64,000 bases of DNA from Streptomyces sp. NWU339. Its GTDB lineage: Bacteria; Actinomycetota; Actinomycetes; Streptomycetales; Streptomycetaceae. The notes below the pieces were generated by a model. The model ran no database searches and was not told where the DNA came from. It saw only the letters and a program-made list of their open reading frames with translations. A program made the position numbers and the translations under genes. Every line of letters begins with the position of its first letter. Position 1 is the first letter of the stretch. The DNA lies in assembly GCF_003143855.1 (NCBI RefSeq), contig NZ_QFRK01000033.1, positions 28,210 to 92,209 on the forward strand, given 5' to 3'. Of this stretch, positions 16,904 through 25,857 are shown piece after piece.

Positions 16904-16937
16904 CAACGAGATCCGGGCAGCAAAGGTGTGAGATTCG

Positions 16938-18533
16938 ATGACGACCCGACGAATAAAGGGTGCCGCCGTCGCGGCGGCCACGGCTGCCGCGGTCGCCGCG
17001 TGCTCGGCGCCCAGCGGCGGCACGGACCGCGCCGCGGGCGGCGGGTCCGCCGACTCCGTGGTGATCGGGGTCGCCTCCGAACCGGACACCCTGAGCCCCC
17101 TGCTCGGCTACGGCAAGGACGGCAACTCCAAGATCTTCGACGGGCTGCTCGCCCGGGACGCCGACCTGGAACTCGAGCCCGCCCTCGCGAAGGCGCTCCC
17201 CGAGATCACCGATGACGGCCGCACCTACACCTACACCCTGCGTCCGGGCGTGAAGTTCAGCGACGGCGAACCCCTCACCGCCGAGGACGTCGTCTACACG
17301 TACGAAACGGTGCTCGACGACAAGACCAACAACACCGCCAAGAGCGAACTCGACGCCGTCAAGGACGTCCGGGCGGACGGCGACGACAAGGTCGTCTTCA
17401 CCCTCAAGTACCCCTACGCGGCCTTCCCGGCCCGCACCGTCCTGCCCATCGTCCCCGAGCACGTCGCCGGTGAGCAGGACCCCAACACCGGCGCCTTCAA
17501 CACCGAGCCGATCGGCACCGGACCGTACGTCCTCACCGGCTGGAGCAAGGGCGAGAAGCTCACCTTCAAGGCGAACCCGGACCACTGGGGCGGCGCTCCG
17601 AAGGTGAAGAAGCTCACCATGGCGATCATCGCCGACGACGACGTCCGCGCCACCCGGCTGCGCTCCGGCGACCTCGACGGCGCGACCCTCCCGCCCAACC
17701 TCGCCGCCACCTTCAAGAACGACGACGCCCGCAAGACCTACCGGGCCACCACCTACGACTTCCGCGCCGTCACCCTCCCCACCGGGAACAAGATCACCGG
17801 CGACACCACGATCCGCCGCGCCCTCGACCTCGCCGTGGACCGCCAGGCCATGGTCGACAAGATCCTCGACGGCGCCGGCCGCCCCGCCTACGGGCCGCTG
17901 CCCCTCGACGACCCCTGGTACGCCAAGGACATCGAACGCCCCCAGGACCTCGCCGAGGCCAAGAAGATCCTCGACCGCGACGGCTGGAAGGCCGGCCAGG
18001 ACGGCATCCGCGCCAAGGACGGCGCCCGCGCCGCGTTCACCCTCTTCTACCCCTCCGGCGACAAGGTCCGCCAGGACCACGCCCTCGCCTACGCCTCCGA
18101 CGCCAAGAAGGCCGGCATCGACGTCAAGGTCGAGGGCGCCACCTGGGAGGTCATCGAACCCCGGATGGGCAAGGACGCCGTCCTCGCCGGCTTCGGCAGC
18201 ACCGGCGACCCCGACTTCGGCCTCTACACCCTGCTCCACTCCTCCCTCGCCGGCGACGGCTTCAACAACATGCCCCACTACGACAACCCCGCCGTCGACG
18301 AGGCCCTCGAGACCGGCCGCCGCGCCCAGAACCCCGACGACCGCAAGGCCGCCTACGACGACCTCCAGCGCGAACTCGTCAAGGACCCCGGCTACACCTT
18401 CCTCACCCACATCGACCACCTCTACGTCCTCGACGACCACTGGGGCGACCTCACCACCCAGGTCGAACCGCACGAGCACGGCTTCGCCAGCGGCCCCTGG
18501 TGGAACGCCGAGGACTGGCAGCCCGAGAAGTGA
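16938..18533 (+). CDS. nikA: Nickel/peptide ABC transporter substrate-binding lipoprotein NikA
   Basis: The 531-residue product has a lipoprotein signal peptide (TTRRIKGAAVAAATAAAVAA, lipobox VAAC with Cys22). The SBP_bac_5 body follows: SEPDTLSPLLGYGKDGNSKI, then GRTYTYTLRPGVKFSDGEPL and TAEDVVYTYE, and IRRALDLAVDRQAMVDKIL. This fold binds peptides or metal complexes. The Nur-type operator and complete five-gene nik layout point to nickel import. The stop is shared with nikB by a GTGA overlap. Confidence 0.92.
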   Translation: MTTRRIKGAAVAAATAAAVAACSAPSGGTDRAAGGGSADSVVIGVASEPDTLSPLLGYGKDGNSKIFDGLLARDADLELEPALAKALPEITDDGRTYTYTLRPGVKFSDGEPLTAEDVVYTYETVLDDKTNNTAKSELDAVKDVRADGDDKVVFTLKYPYAAFPARTVLPIVPEHVAGEQDPNTGAFNTEPIGTGPYVLTGWSKGEKLTFKANPDHWGGAPKVKKLTMAIIADDDVRATRLRSGDLDGATLPPNLAATFKNDDARKTYRATTYDFRAVTLPTGNKITGDTTIRRALDLAVDRQAMVDKILDGAGRPAYGPLPLDDPWYAKDIERPQDLAEAKKILDRDGWKAGQDGIRAKDGARAAFTLFYPSGDKVRQDHALAYASDAKKAGIDVKVEGATWEVIEPRMGKDAVLAGFGSTGDPDFGLYTLLHSSLAGDGFNNMPHYDNPAVDEALETGRRAQNPDDRKAAYDDLQRELVKDPGYTFLTHIDHLYVLDDHWGDLTTQVEPHEHGFASGPWWNAEDWQPEK

Positions 18534-19522
18534 AGACCCTGCCCTGGGCGGCGATGGGGCACCTCGTGGCACGGCGGGCCCTGCTCGCCGTGCCCGTCCT
18601 CCTCCTCGTCACCTTCGGCGCGTTCGCCCTCGCCGCCGCCTCCCCGTTCGACCCCGTCAAGGCCTACGCCGGCACCGCCGCCCTCGGCGCCGACCAGGAA
18701 ACCCTGGACCGGCTCCGGGCCAACCTCGGCGTGGACCAGCCCTTCGCCGTCCGCTGGTGGGAATGGCTGACCTCCGCGCTCACCGGCGACCTCGGCCACT
18801 CCAGCGTGATGCGGCAGCCGGTGGCCGAGGCGATCGGCGAACGGCTGGTCTGGTCGACCCTGCTGTGCACCGTCGCGTTCGCCGTCGCCGTCCTCCTCGG
18901 CACCCTGCTCGGCGTCCTCGCCGCCCGCCGCCCCGGCTCGCTCCTCGACCGCACGGTCACCTCCCTCGCCTACTCCCTGGAAGCCGCGCCGGTCTTCTGG
19001 ATCGCCCTGCTCGCCGTCTGGCTGTTCGCCCTCAACCTCGACGTCCTCCCGGCCGGCGGCCTCACCGACACCGGTAGCGAACACGTCACCGCCGGTCAGG
19101 TCGCAAGCCACCTGATCCTGCCCGCCGGCGTCCTCGCCGTCTCCCAACTGCCCTGGTTCACCCTCTACGTCCGCCAGGGTGTCGGCGACGCCCTCGCCGA
19201 GGACCCCGTGCGCGGCGCCCGCGCCCGCGGCCTCGCCGAACGCACCGTCCTGCTCGGCCACGCCCTGCGCTCCGGCCTGCTGCCCGTCCTCACCCTCATC
19301 GGCTCCCGCGTCCCCGAACTCATCACCGGCGCCCTCCTCGTGGAGACCGTCTTCAGCTGGCCCGGCATCGCCGCCGCCGCCGTCGAGGCGGCCACCGCCG
19401 TCGACTTCCCCCTCCTGGCCGCCCTGACGACCCTCGCCACCGCCGCCGTCCTCGCCGGAAACCTCCTCGCCGACCTCCTGTACGGACTGATCGACCCGAG
19501 GGTCAAGCTGGATGAGATGTGA
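18530..19522 (+). CDS. nikB: Nickel ABC transporter permease NikB
   Basis: I chose the GTG at 18530, overlapping the nikA TGA (GTGA); an ATG at 18554 is the alternative. The product is 330 residues with six predicted membrane helices. The DppB/NikB-type N-terminal segment is VARRALLAVPVLLLVTFGAF. The EAA-type cytoplasmic loop lies around ARARGLAERTVLLGHALRSG. It forms the channel with NikC. Confidence 0.92.
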   Translation: MKTLPWAAMGHLVARRALLAVPVLLLVTFGAFALAAASPFDPVKAYAGTAALGADQETLDRLRANLGVDQPFAVRWWEWLTSALTGDLGHSSVMRQPVAEAIGERLVWSTLLCTVAFAVAVLLGTLLGVLAARRPGSLLDRTVTSLAYSLEAAPVFWIALLAVWLFALNLDVLPAGGLTDTGSEHVTAGQVASHLILPAGVLAVSQLPWFTLYVRQGVGDALAEDPVRGARARGLAERTVLLGHALRSGLLPVLTLIGSRVPELITGALLVETVFSWPGIAAAAVEAATAVDFPLLAALTTLATAAVLAGNLLADLLYGLIDPRVKLDEM

Positions 19523-20436
19523 TCCCCATGGCTGACACCACCGTCGAGAAGGCCGACGCGACCGCCCCCACGGCCGCGACCGCCTGGCGCTCGCACGGCA
19601 CCACCCGCCGCTCCACCCACACCCTGCGCCTGCGCGTCTCCGCCACCCTGGTCGCCCTCACCGCCCTCGCGGTGCTGCTCGTCCCCCCACTGGTCCAGCT
19701 CGACCAGCAGGCCGTCGACCTCGCTTCCAAACTCCTCCCACCCAGCTGGACCCACCCCTTCGGCACCGACGACGTGGGCCGCGACCTCCTGCTGCGCTGC
19801 GTCTACGGCCTACGGGTCTCCCTGCTCGTCGGCGTCGTGGCCGCGCTCACCGCCACCGTCATCGGCACCGCCGTCGGAGCCACCGCCGGAGCCCTCGGCG
19901 GCTGGGTCGACCGCCTCGTCATGCGCCTGGTCGACACCGTCTCCTCCGTCCCGCACCTGCTGCTCGGCATCTTCATCGTCGCCATGTTCCGCCCCGGCGT
20001 CTGGCCGGTGGTGATCTCCGTCGCCCTCACCCACTGGCTCTCCACCGCCCGCATCGTCCGCGCCGAGGTCCTCTCCCTGCGCTCCCGCCCCTACGTCGAC
20101 GCGGCCGTCTCCGGCGGCGCCTCCCGCCTGCGGGTCGCGGTACGGCACCTGCTGCCCGGCGTACTGCCCCAGGCCGGCCTCGCCGCCGTCCTGATGATCC
20201 CGCACGCCATGTGGCACGAATCGGCGCTGTCCTTCCTCGGCCTCGGCCTGCCCACCCACACCGCCAGCCTCGGCACCCTCATCCAGGGCGCCCGCGGCTC
20301 ACTCCTCGCCGGCCACTGGTGGCCCACCCTCTTCCCCGGCCTGTTCCTGATCATCCCCACCCTCGCCATCGCCGGACTCGCCGGAGTCTGGCGGGAGCGG
20401 ATCAACCCCCGCCGCCGATCGGAGCTGACGCTGTGA
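19519..20436 (+). CDS. nikC: Nickel ABC transporter permease NikC
   Basis: The start is GTG at 19519 (GTGA overlap with the nikB stop) or ATG at 19528. About 305 residues, DppC/NikC type: a long cytoplasmic N-terminus, then helices from about residue 42 (ATLVALTALAVLLVPPLVQL). The motif HPFGTDDVGRDLLLRCVYGLR is followed by the EAA loop SGGASRLRVAVRHLLPGVLP. Its stop overlaps nikD by GTGA. Confidence 0.92.
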   Translation: MIPMADTTVEKADATAPTAATAWRSHGTTRRSTHTLRLRVSATLVALTALAVLLVPPLVQLDQQAVDLASKLLPPSWTHPFGTDDVGRDLLLRCVYGLRVSLLVGVVAALTATVIGTAVGATAGALGGWVDRLVMRLVDTVSSVPHLLLGIFIVAMFRPGVWPVVISVALTHWLSTARIVRAEVLSLRSRPYVDAAVSGGASRLRVAVRHLLPGVLPQAGLAAVLMIPHAMWHESALSFLGLGLPTHTASLGTLIQGARGSLLAGHWWPTLFPGLFLIIPTLAIAGLAGVWRERINPRRRSELTL

Positions 20437-21416
20437 CCGAGCGACCTCCCGTGCTGTCGGTCCGCGGACTGTCGGTGCGCTTCCTGGTACCCGACGGCGG
20501 CCGCATCGCCGCCGTCACCGACGCGCACTTCGACGTGGCGCCCGGCGAATGCCTCGCCCTGATCGGCGAGAGCGGCTGCGGCAAGTCCGTCCTCGCCTCC
20601 GCCCTGCTCGGCCTGCTCCCCGCCAACGCGCAGACCGCCGGCCACGCCCGGCTCGGCGACCTCGACCTGCTCACCGCCGACGAACGCACCCTCGCCCGCA
20701 CCGTACGCGGCCGACGCATCGGCCTCATCCCGCAGAGCCCCGCCGCCCACCTCACCCCCGTCCGCACCATCCGCTCCCAGATGGAGGAGACGGTCGCCGA
20801 ACTCACCGGCGTCCGCGGCCGCGCCGCCCTGCGCGCCGCCGCCGAACAGGCCGCCGCCCGCGCCGCCTTCCCCACCGACCACCTCGACCGCCACCCCCAC
20901 GAACTCTCCGGCGGCCTCGCCCAACGCGCCGCCACCGCCCTCGCCCTGATCGGCGACGCACCCCTCCTCCTCGCCGACGAACCCACCACCGGCCTCGACC
21001 GCGACCTGGTGGACCACACCGTCGACGAACTCCGCCGCCACGTCGACGCCGACGACGAACACGCCCGAGCCCTCCTGATGATCACCCACGACCTGACGGC
21101 AGCCGAACGCATCGCCGACCGGGTCGCCGTCATGTACGCGGGCCGCATCGTCGAACTCACCGACGCCGAAACCTTCTTCGGCAACCCCGGCCCCCGCCAC
21201 CCCTACAGCCGCGGCCTCCTGAACGCCCTCCCCGACCGCGCCTTCACCCCCATCCCCGGCATGCCACCCGAACTCGGCGCCCTCCCCGAAGGCTGCCCCT
21301 TCGCCCCCCGCTGCGACCGAGCCACGGCCACCTGCGCGACCCTCCCGCCCCTCACCGCGTCGGCCGCCTGCCACCACCCGCTCCCGGTCGAGGCCCTGGA
21401 GGACGTCCGTGCTTGA
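20433..21416 (+). CDS. nikD: Nickel ABC transporter ATP-binding protein NikD
   Basis: The start is GTG at 20433, overlapping the nikC stop. The 327-residue product has Walker A GESGCGKSVLAS, signature HELSGGLAQRAATALAL, Walker B LLLADEPTTGLD and the switch His in MITHDLT. The C-terminal oligopeptide/nickel-type extension has spaced cysteines (EGCPFAPRCDRATATCATLP), typical of Dpp/Opp/Nik ATPases and able to hold an iron-sulfur cluster in relatives. Confidence 0.92.
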   Translation: MTERPPVLSVRGLSVRFLVPDGGRIAAVTDAHFDVAPGECLALIGESGCGKSVLASALLGLLPANAQTAGHARLGDLDLLTADERTLARTVRGRRIGLIPQSPAAHLTPVRTIRSQMEETVAELTGVRGRAALRAAAEQAAARAAFPTDHLDRHPHELSGGLAQRAATALALIGDAPLLLADEPTTGLDRDLVDHTVDELRRHVDADDEHARALLMITHDLTAAERIADRVAVMYAGRIVELTDAETFFGNPGPRHPYSRGLLNALPDRAFTPIPGMPPELGALPEGCPFAPRCDRATATCATLPPLTASAACHHPLPVEALEDVRA

Positions 21417-22098
21417 ACTGCGCGCCATCACCGCCGGCTACGACCGACGCTCGGCCCCCGCCGTCCGGAACGCCTCCCTCACCGTCGCCCCCGGCGAGGC
21501 CGTCGGCCTGCTCGGCCCCAGCGGCTGCGGCAAGTCCACCCTCGCCAAGGTCGCCGCCCTCCTCCACCGCCCCGACGCAGGCACCCTTCTCCTCGACGGC
21601 ACCCCCGTACGCCACTGGCGCCACCGCGCCCCGCGCTCGCTGCGCACCGCCTTCGGCGTCGTCTTCCAGCAACCCCGCCTCTCCGCCGACCCCCGCCTGA
21701 CCCTCACCGACCTGATCGCCGAACCCCTGCGCGCCACGGGCCGCCGCGCCGAGGCCCCCGACCGGGTCGCCGAACTGGCCTCCACCGTCGGCCTCACCCC
21801 CGACCTGCTCACCCGCCGCCCCCACGAGGTCAGCGACGGCCAACTCCAACGCGCCTGCCTCGCCCGCGCGTTGGTCCTGCGCCCCCGCTGGCTGATCTGC
21901 GACGAGATGACCGCGATGCTCGACGCCTCGACCACGGCCGCCCTGGTGGCGGTGGTCGAGGACTACCGCACCGAAACCGGCGCCGGCCTGCTGGCCGTGA
22001 GCCACGACCGCACCCTCCTCGACCGCTGGTGCGACCGCACGGTCCACTGGGACACGGTGGCGCCCCGGCCGGTGTCGTCTGCCCGGTCCGCGCAGTGA
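21409..22098 (+). CDS. nikE: Nickel ABC transporter ATP-binding protein NikE
   Basis: GTG start at 21409, inside the end of nikD. The 229-residue product has Walker A GPSGCGKSTLAK, Q-loop VVFQQPRLSADPR, signature HEVSDGQLQRACLARAL and Walker B WLICDEMTAMLDAST. It is shorter than NikD and lacks the cysteine-rich extension. A degraded duplicate of its 3' half lies at 30483-30724. The signature reads SDGQ instead of SGGQ. Confidence 0.91.
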   Translation: MLELRAITAGYDRRSAPAVRNASLTVAPGEAVGLLGPSGCGKSTLAKVAALLHRPDAGTLLLDGTPVRHWRHRAPRSLRTAFGVVFQQPRLSADPRLTLTDLIAEPLRATGRRAEAPDRVAELASTVGLTPDLLTRRPHEVSDGQLQRACLARALVLRPRWLICDEMTAMLDASTTAALVAVVEDYRTETGAGLLAVSHDRTLLDRWCDRTVHWDTVAPRPVSSARSAQ

Positions 22099-22133
22099 GC
22101 GTATCGACGTCACGCCCCACGTAGCCTCTTCCT

Positions 22134-23090
22134 GTGCCAGCCTCCCGCCTGCATCGCGTCGCCGTCCTTGTGCTCGAGGGCGCGAAGCCGCTCGACGTCG
22201 GAATTCCCGCGCAGGTTTTCACGACCCGCGCGAGCATGCCGTACGAGGTGCGGGTGTGCGGGGCGACACCCGGTCTCGTGACCGGCGGCGACGGCCTCGC
22301 GTACCACGTCGCCCACGGCCTCGACGCCCTTGCGTGGGCCGACATCGTCTTCGTCCCCGGCTACCGGTCCCCGGACCGCGAGGACCCGCCGCAGGCCGTC
22401 GTCGACGCACTGATCGCCGCCCACGCCCGGGGCGCGCGGCTCGCCGCCATCTCCACGGGCGCCTTCGCGCTCGCCGCCACGGGCCTGCTCGACGGCAGGC
22501 GCGCCACGACGCACTGGCACTACAGGCGGGCGCTGGTGGCCAGGCATCCGCTCGTCCACGTCGACGAGAACGTGCTGTTCGTCGACGAGGGCAGCGTGCT
22601 CACCTCGGCCGGCGCCGCCTCCGGCCTCGACCTGTGCCTGCACATCCTGCGCGGCGACCTCGGAGTGGCCGCGTCCAACCACGCGGCCCGGCGTCTGGTC
22701 GCGGCCCCCTACCGCAGCGGTGGCCAGGCCCAGTACGTGCCGCGCAGCGTCCCCGAGCCGCTCGGCGAGCGGTTCGCCGCCACCCGCGAGTGGGCGCTGC
22801 ACCGGCTCGGCGATCCCCTCACCCTCGACATACTGGCGCGGCAGGCGGGGGTCTCGCCGCGCACGTTCTCCCGGCGCTTCGTCGAGGAGACCGGCTACAC
22901 GCCGATGCAGTGGGTGATGCGCGCCCGCATCGACGTGGCCCGTGAACTGCTGGAGCGGTCGCAGCGCAGCGTCGAACAGATCGCCGCCGATGTCGGTCTC
23001 GGCACCGGCGCGAACCTGCGGCTGCACTTCCAGCGCATCCTCGGCACCACCCCGAGCGAGTACCGGCGCACCTTCACCCGGGGCGAATAA
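22134..23090 (+). CDS. GlxA-type transcriptional regulator (DJ-1/PfpI domain plus AraC HTH)
   Basis: The 318-residue product has an N-terminal GATase1/DJ-1-like domain (about 1-180). It reads VAVLVLEGAKPLDVGIPAQV, then AAISTGAFALAATGLLDGRR, where the usual nucleophile Cys is replaced (ISTGAF). So that domain senses rather than catalyses. The C-terminal AraC HTH (about 215-310) reads LTLDILARQAGVSPRTFSRR and ending TTPSEYRRTF. A GTG start is used, with a possible -10 TAGCCT only 7 bp before it, so the message may be nearly leaderless. It precedes gap on the same strand and may control it. Confidence 0.9.
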   Translation: MPASRLHRVAVLVLEGAKPLDVGIPAQVFTTRASMPYEVRVCGATPGLVTGGDGLAYHVAHGLDALAWADIVFVPGYRSPDREDPPQAVVDALIAAHARGARLAAISTGAFALAATGLLDGRRATTHWHYRRALVARHPLVHVDENVLFVDEGSVLTSAGAASGLDLCLHILRGDLGVAASNHAARRLVAAPYRSGGQAQYVPRSVPEPLGERFAATREWALHRLGDPLTLDILARQAGVSPRTFSRRFVEETGYTPMQWVMRARIDVARELLERSQRSVEQIAADVGLGTGANLRLHFQRILGTTPSEYRRTFTRGE

Positions 23091-23105
23091 CCCACCCGGC
23101 ACCGC

Positions 23106-23142
23106 GTGGCGGGATCCTTTTGAACCATGGCGATCCCGCCAC
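23106..23142. promoter_or_regulatory. Perfect 11-bp inverted repeat between the GlxA regulator and gap
   Basis: GTGGCGGGATC (23106-23116) and GATCCCGCCAC (23132-23142) with a 15-nt spacer, starting 15 bp after the regulator stop and ending 54 bp before the gap ATG. It could be a terminator for the regulator or an operator for gap. Confidence 0.5.
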
Positions 23143-23196
23143 TGTCGGCGGCGCCGGCCGCGGGCGAGCCTGATGGCGAAGGAAGGAACACCACTC

Positions 23197-24198
23197 ATGA
23201 CTACTCGCATCGCCATCAACGGATTCGGCCGCATCGGACGCAATGTGCTGCGCGCACTGCTGGAGCGCGACAGCGACCTCGAGATCGTCGCCGTCAACGA
23301 CCTGACGGAGCCCGCCACGCTCGCCCGGCTGCTCGCCTACGACAGCACGGCCGGCCGGCTCGGGCGTCCGGTGACCGTCGACGGGAACACCCTCGTCGTC
23401 GACGGCCGTCGGATCACGGTGCTGGCCGAGCGCGAACCGGCGCAGCTGCCGTGGGCCGAACTCGGCGTCGACATCGTCCTGGAAGCCACCGGCCGCTTCA
23501 CCTCGGCCAAGGCAGCCCGCGCCCACCTCGACGCGGGCGCGAAGAAGGTGCTCGTCAGCGCGCCGTCGGACGGCGCCGACGTCACGCTCGCGTTCGGGGT
23601 CAACACCGCCGCCTACGATCCGGCCGTGCACACGATCGTCTCGAACGCCTCCTGCACCACCAACGCGCTCGCGCCGCTGGCCGCGGTCCTCGACGAACTC
23701 GCCGGCATCGAGCACGGGTTCATGACGACGGTGCACGCCTACACGCAGGAGCAGAACCTGCAGGACGGTCCGCACCGCGACGCCCGTCGCGCCCGGGCCG
23801 CCGGCGTCAACATCGTGCCGACCACGACCGGTGCCGCCAAGGCGATCGGCCTGGTGCTGCCGAACCTCGACGGCAAGCTGTCGGGCGACTCGATCCGCGT
23901 ACCGGTGCCGGTGGGCTCGATCGTCGAACTCAACACGACCGTCGCCCGCGACGTGACGCGCGACGACGTGCTGGCGGCGTACCGCGCCGCGGCGGAGGGG
24001 CCGCTCGCCGGCATCCTCGAGTACTCGGACGACCCGCTCGTGTCGTCCGACATCACGGGCAATCCGGCCTCGTCGATCTTCGACTCGGCCCTCACCCGCG
24101 TCGACGGCCGCCACGTCAAGGTGGTCGCCTGGTACGACAACGAGTGGGGCTTCTCGAACCGAGTGATCGACACGCTCGAACTCCTCGCCACCCGCTGA
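23197..24198 (+). CDS. gap: Glyceraldehyde-3-phosphate dehydrogenase
   Basis: ATG at 23197, preceded by GGAAGGAAC. The 333-residue product has the NAD-binding RIAINGFGRIGRNVLRAL. The active-site SNASCTTNALAP has Cys153. KAIGLVLPNLDGKLSGDSIR and WYDNEWGFSNRVIDTLELL follow, as in phosphorylating type I enzymes. It converts glyceraldehyde 3-phosphate to 1,3-bisphosphoglycerate. It is not beside pgk and tpi but behind a GlxA/AraC regulator, so it is probably a second, conditionally used GAPDH. A strong hairpin follows. Confidence 0.95.
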   Translation: MTTRIAINGFGRIGRNVLRALLERDSDLEIVAVNDLTEPATLARLLAYDSTAGRLGRPVTVDGNTLVVDGRRITVLAEREPAQLPWAELGVDIVLEATGRFTSAKAARAHLDAGAKKVLVSAPSDGADVTLAFGVNTAAYDPAVHTIVSNASCTTNALAPLAAVLDELAGIEHGFMTTVHAYTQEQNLQDGPHRDARRARAAGVNIVPTTTGAAKAIGLVLPNLDGKLSGDSIRVPVPVGSIVELNTTVARDVTRDDVLAAYRAAAEGPLAGILEYSDDPLVSSDITGNPASSIFDSALTRVDGRHVKVVAWYDNEWGFSNRVIDTLELLATR

Positions 24199-24251
24199 CC
24201 GGACGCCGGGGCGGCACCCCGCCTCCGGCGACCGCGCCGGCCCGCACTTCC

Positions 24252-24295
24252 CTTGAGCGCTCTGGTTGACCAGTCGGGCAGCCAGAGCGCTCAAG
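24252..24295 (+). terminator. Perfect 14-bp stem hairpin after gap
   Basis: CTTGAGCGCTCTGG (24252-24265) and CCAGAGCGCTCAAG (24282-24295) with a 16-nt loop, 54 bp after the gap stop. It has no T tract, as is common for Streptomyces terminators. Its right arm directly abuts the 54-bp repeat that starts at 24296. Confidence 0.65.
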
Positions 24296-24349
24296 CGGAT
24301 GTGAGTAGTTGCGGTACAGAAAGTGCCGCTGAGATTGATCTTGCTCAGC
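24296..24349 (+). repeat. 54-bp repeat, left copy (inverted relative to 28014-28067)
   Basis: The copy runs from CGGATGTGAGTAGTTGCGG to GATTGATCTTGCTCAGC and matches the reverse complement of 28014-28067 with four mismatches. Here it lies 79 bp upstream of the start of a Tn3-type transposase fragment. The two copies bracket 3.8 kb of mosaic DNA, like ends or leader regions of a transposon. Confidence 0.8.
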
Positions 24350-24428
24350 CGGCACACCGGGCGTGGGTGCGGTTGGGCTTTGCGGAAAGATCGCCGGGCG
24401 AGTGTCGGTGCTCGCTACGGTCCGGCCG

Positions 24429-25640
24429 TGCCGGTGGAGTTTCTGACTGATGAGCAGGCCGAGGCGTGCGGGACGTTCACCGAGGTGCCCATGCGCCCGG
24501 AGCTGGAGCGGTTCTTCTTCCTCGATGATGACGACCGCGATCTGATCGCGCTGCGCCGTACGGACATGCACCGGTTGGGCATGGCCGTGCAGATCTGCAC
24601 GGTCCGCTACCATCGGCCGCTTCCTTGGCGAGGACCCGCTCGCGGTGCCGTGGGAGGTCGTGGAGTACCTGGCCGGGCAGCTCGGCATCGCCGACGCTTC
24701 ATGCGTGAAGCGGTACCCGGAGCGCCGCAGGATGCCGTACGAGCACGCTGATGAGATCCAGCAGCGGTTCAAGTACCGGGACTTCACCGACCGGCGGTCG
24801 GGCCGGGAGTTCCGCGGCTTCCTGTACGGGCGGGCGTGGACGCACGCCGAGGGGCCGATGGCGCTGTTCAACCACGCGGTGACGTGGCTGCGCAAGAACC
24901 GGGTGCTGCTGCCGGGCGTCTCGGTGCTGGCCCGGCAGGTGTCGGAGGCCCGCACGGCAGCCGAGCGGCGCCTGTACGAGGCGGTGACGCGGGCCGCGCA
25001 CCGAGCCGATCCCGCGCTCGCGCCGGCGCTGGCTGAGCTGCTGGTGGTGCCGGAGGGCAAGCGGGTCTCGGAGCTGGAGCGGCTGCGCACGCCGCCGACG
25101 AAGTCGACGGGCACGGCGATGGTGCGGGCGATGGAGCGGGTGGTGTTCTCCAACACCAAGCTGCCCCAGGGCGTGGTCGACCGGGACGCGTACGTGGTGT
25201 GCGTGCTGGAGCAGCTGCACCGTGCGCTGAACCGGCGCGACGTGTTCGCCGCCCCCTCGAACCGGTGGGCCGACCCGCGGGCGAGGCTGCTGGACGGTCC
25301 ACGGTGGGAGGCGATGCGCGCGGACGTGCTGGCAGGCCTGTCCCTGACCGAGGACGCCGTCGAACACCTGGCCCAGCTCACTCGCCGGCTGGACGCGGCG
25401 TGGCGGCAGATGGCCGACCGCCTGGAGGAGGCCGGCGACGACGCGAAGGTGGAGATCGTCGTTCCCGAAGGCGGCGGACGCGCACGCCTGTCGGTGGACA
25501 AGCTCGGCGCAGTGGGTGAGCCGGAGTCGTTGACCTGGCTGAAGACCACCACCGAGGCCATGCTCCCCAGGATCGACCTGCCGGACCTGCTGTTCGAGGT
25601 CCGCTCCTGGACAGGCTTCCTCCGACAGAGCTCGGAATGA
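24429..25640 (+). pseudogene. Tn3 family transposase, N-terminal part, frameshifted and truncated
   Basis: From GTG at 24429, PVEFLTDEQAEACGTFTEV and LERFFFLDDDDRDLIALRR give the DUF4158-type N-terminus of Tn3 transposases. Near 24610 the frame shifts by one base: VQICTVRY continues in another frame as IGRFLGEDPLAVPWEVVEYL. The second frame runs through the central region (MALFNHAVTWLRKNRVLLPG) to a stop at 25640. Only about 400 of the usual ~1000 residues remain, with no DDE catalytic domain. A short C-terminal transposase piece lies inverted at 27660-28010. It cannot make an active transposase. Confidence 0.88.
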
Positions 25641-25756
25641 TTGCTGCCGACGTTCAACAAACCTTCGCCGTTCTTGCTCTGGTTCCTTCACCAGCTCACG
25701 ATCATCCTGTTCCTGCTGGGACCAGCACGCTCGTCAGCTCAGCTGGGCGGCATGAC

Positions 25757-25855
25757 CGGGGACCGCGGGCCGAGCTGGACCTGTCCCCCGCCTCCGTCGA
25801 CGGCTCCCACCTGCGGGCCCTGAAGGGCGGAGACGCCACCGGGCCCTCGCCACAC
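25757..25855 (+). pseudogene. IS5-type transposase fragment
   Basis: A short stretch reads RAELDLSPASVDGSHLRALK then GGDATGPSPHR. This closely resembles the DDE segment of actinobacterial IS5-family transposases (a VDGSHIRAKKGG...TGPSPVDR pattern). It has no start, ends or inverted repeats. It is abutted by the truncated MFS gene, so it marks an old insertion-deletion junction. Confidence 0.6.
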
Positions 25856-25857
25856 CG

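Noticed and set aside
16421..17089. A minus-strand frame across the cbiM-nikA gap
   Set aside because: It runs through the riboswitch and the Nur site and has no ribosome site or domain.
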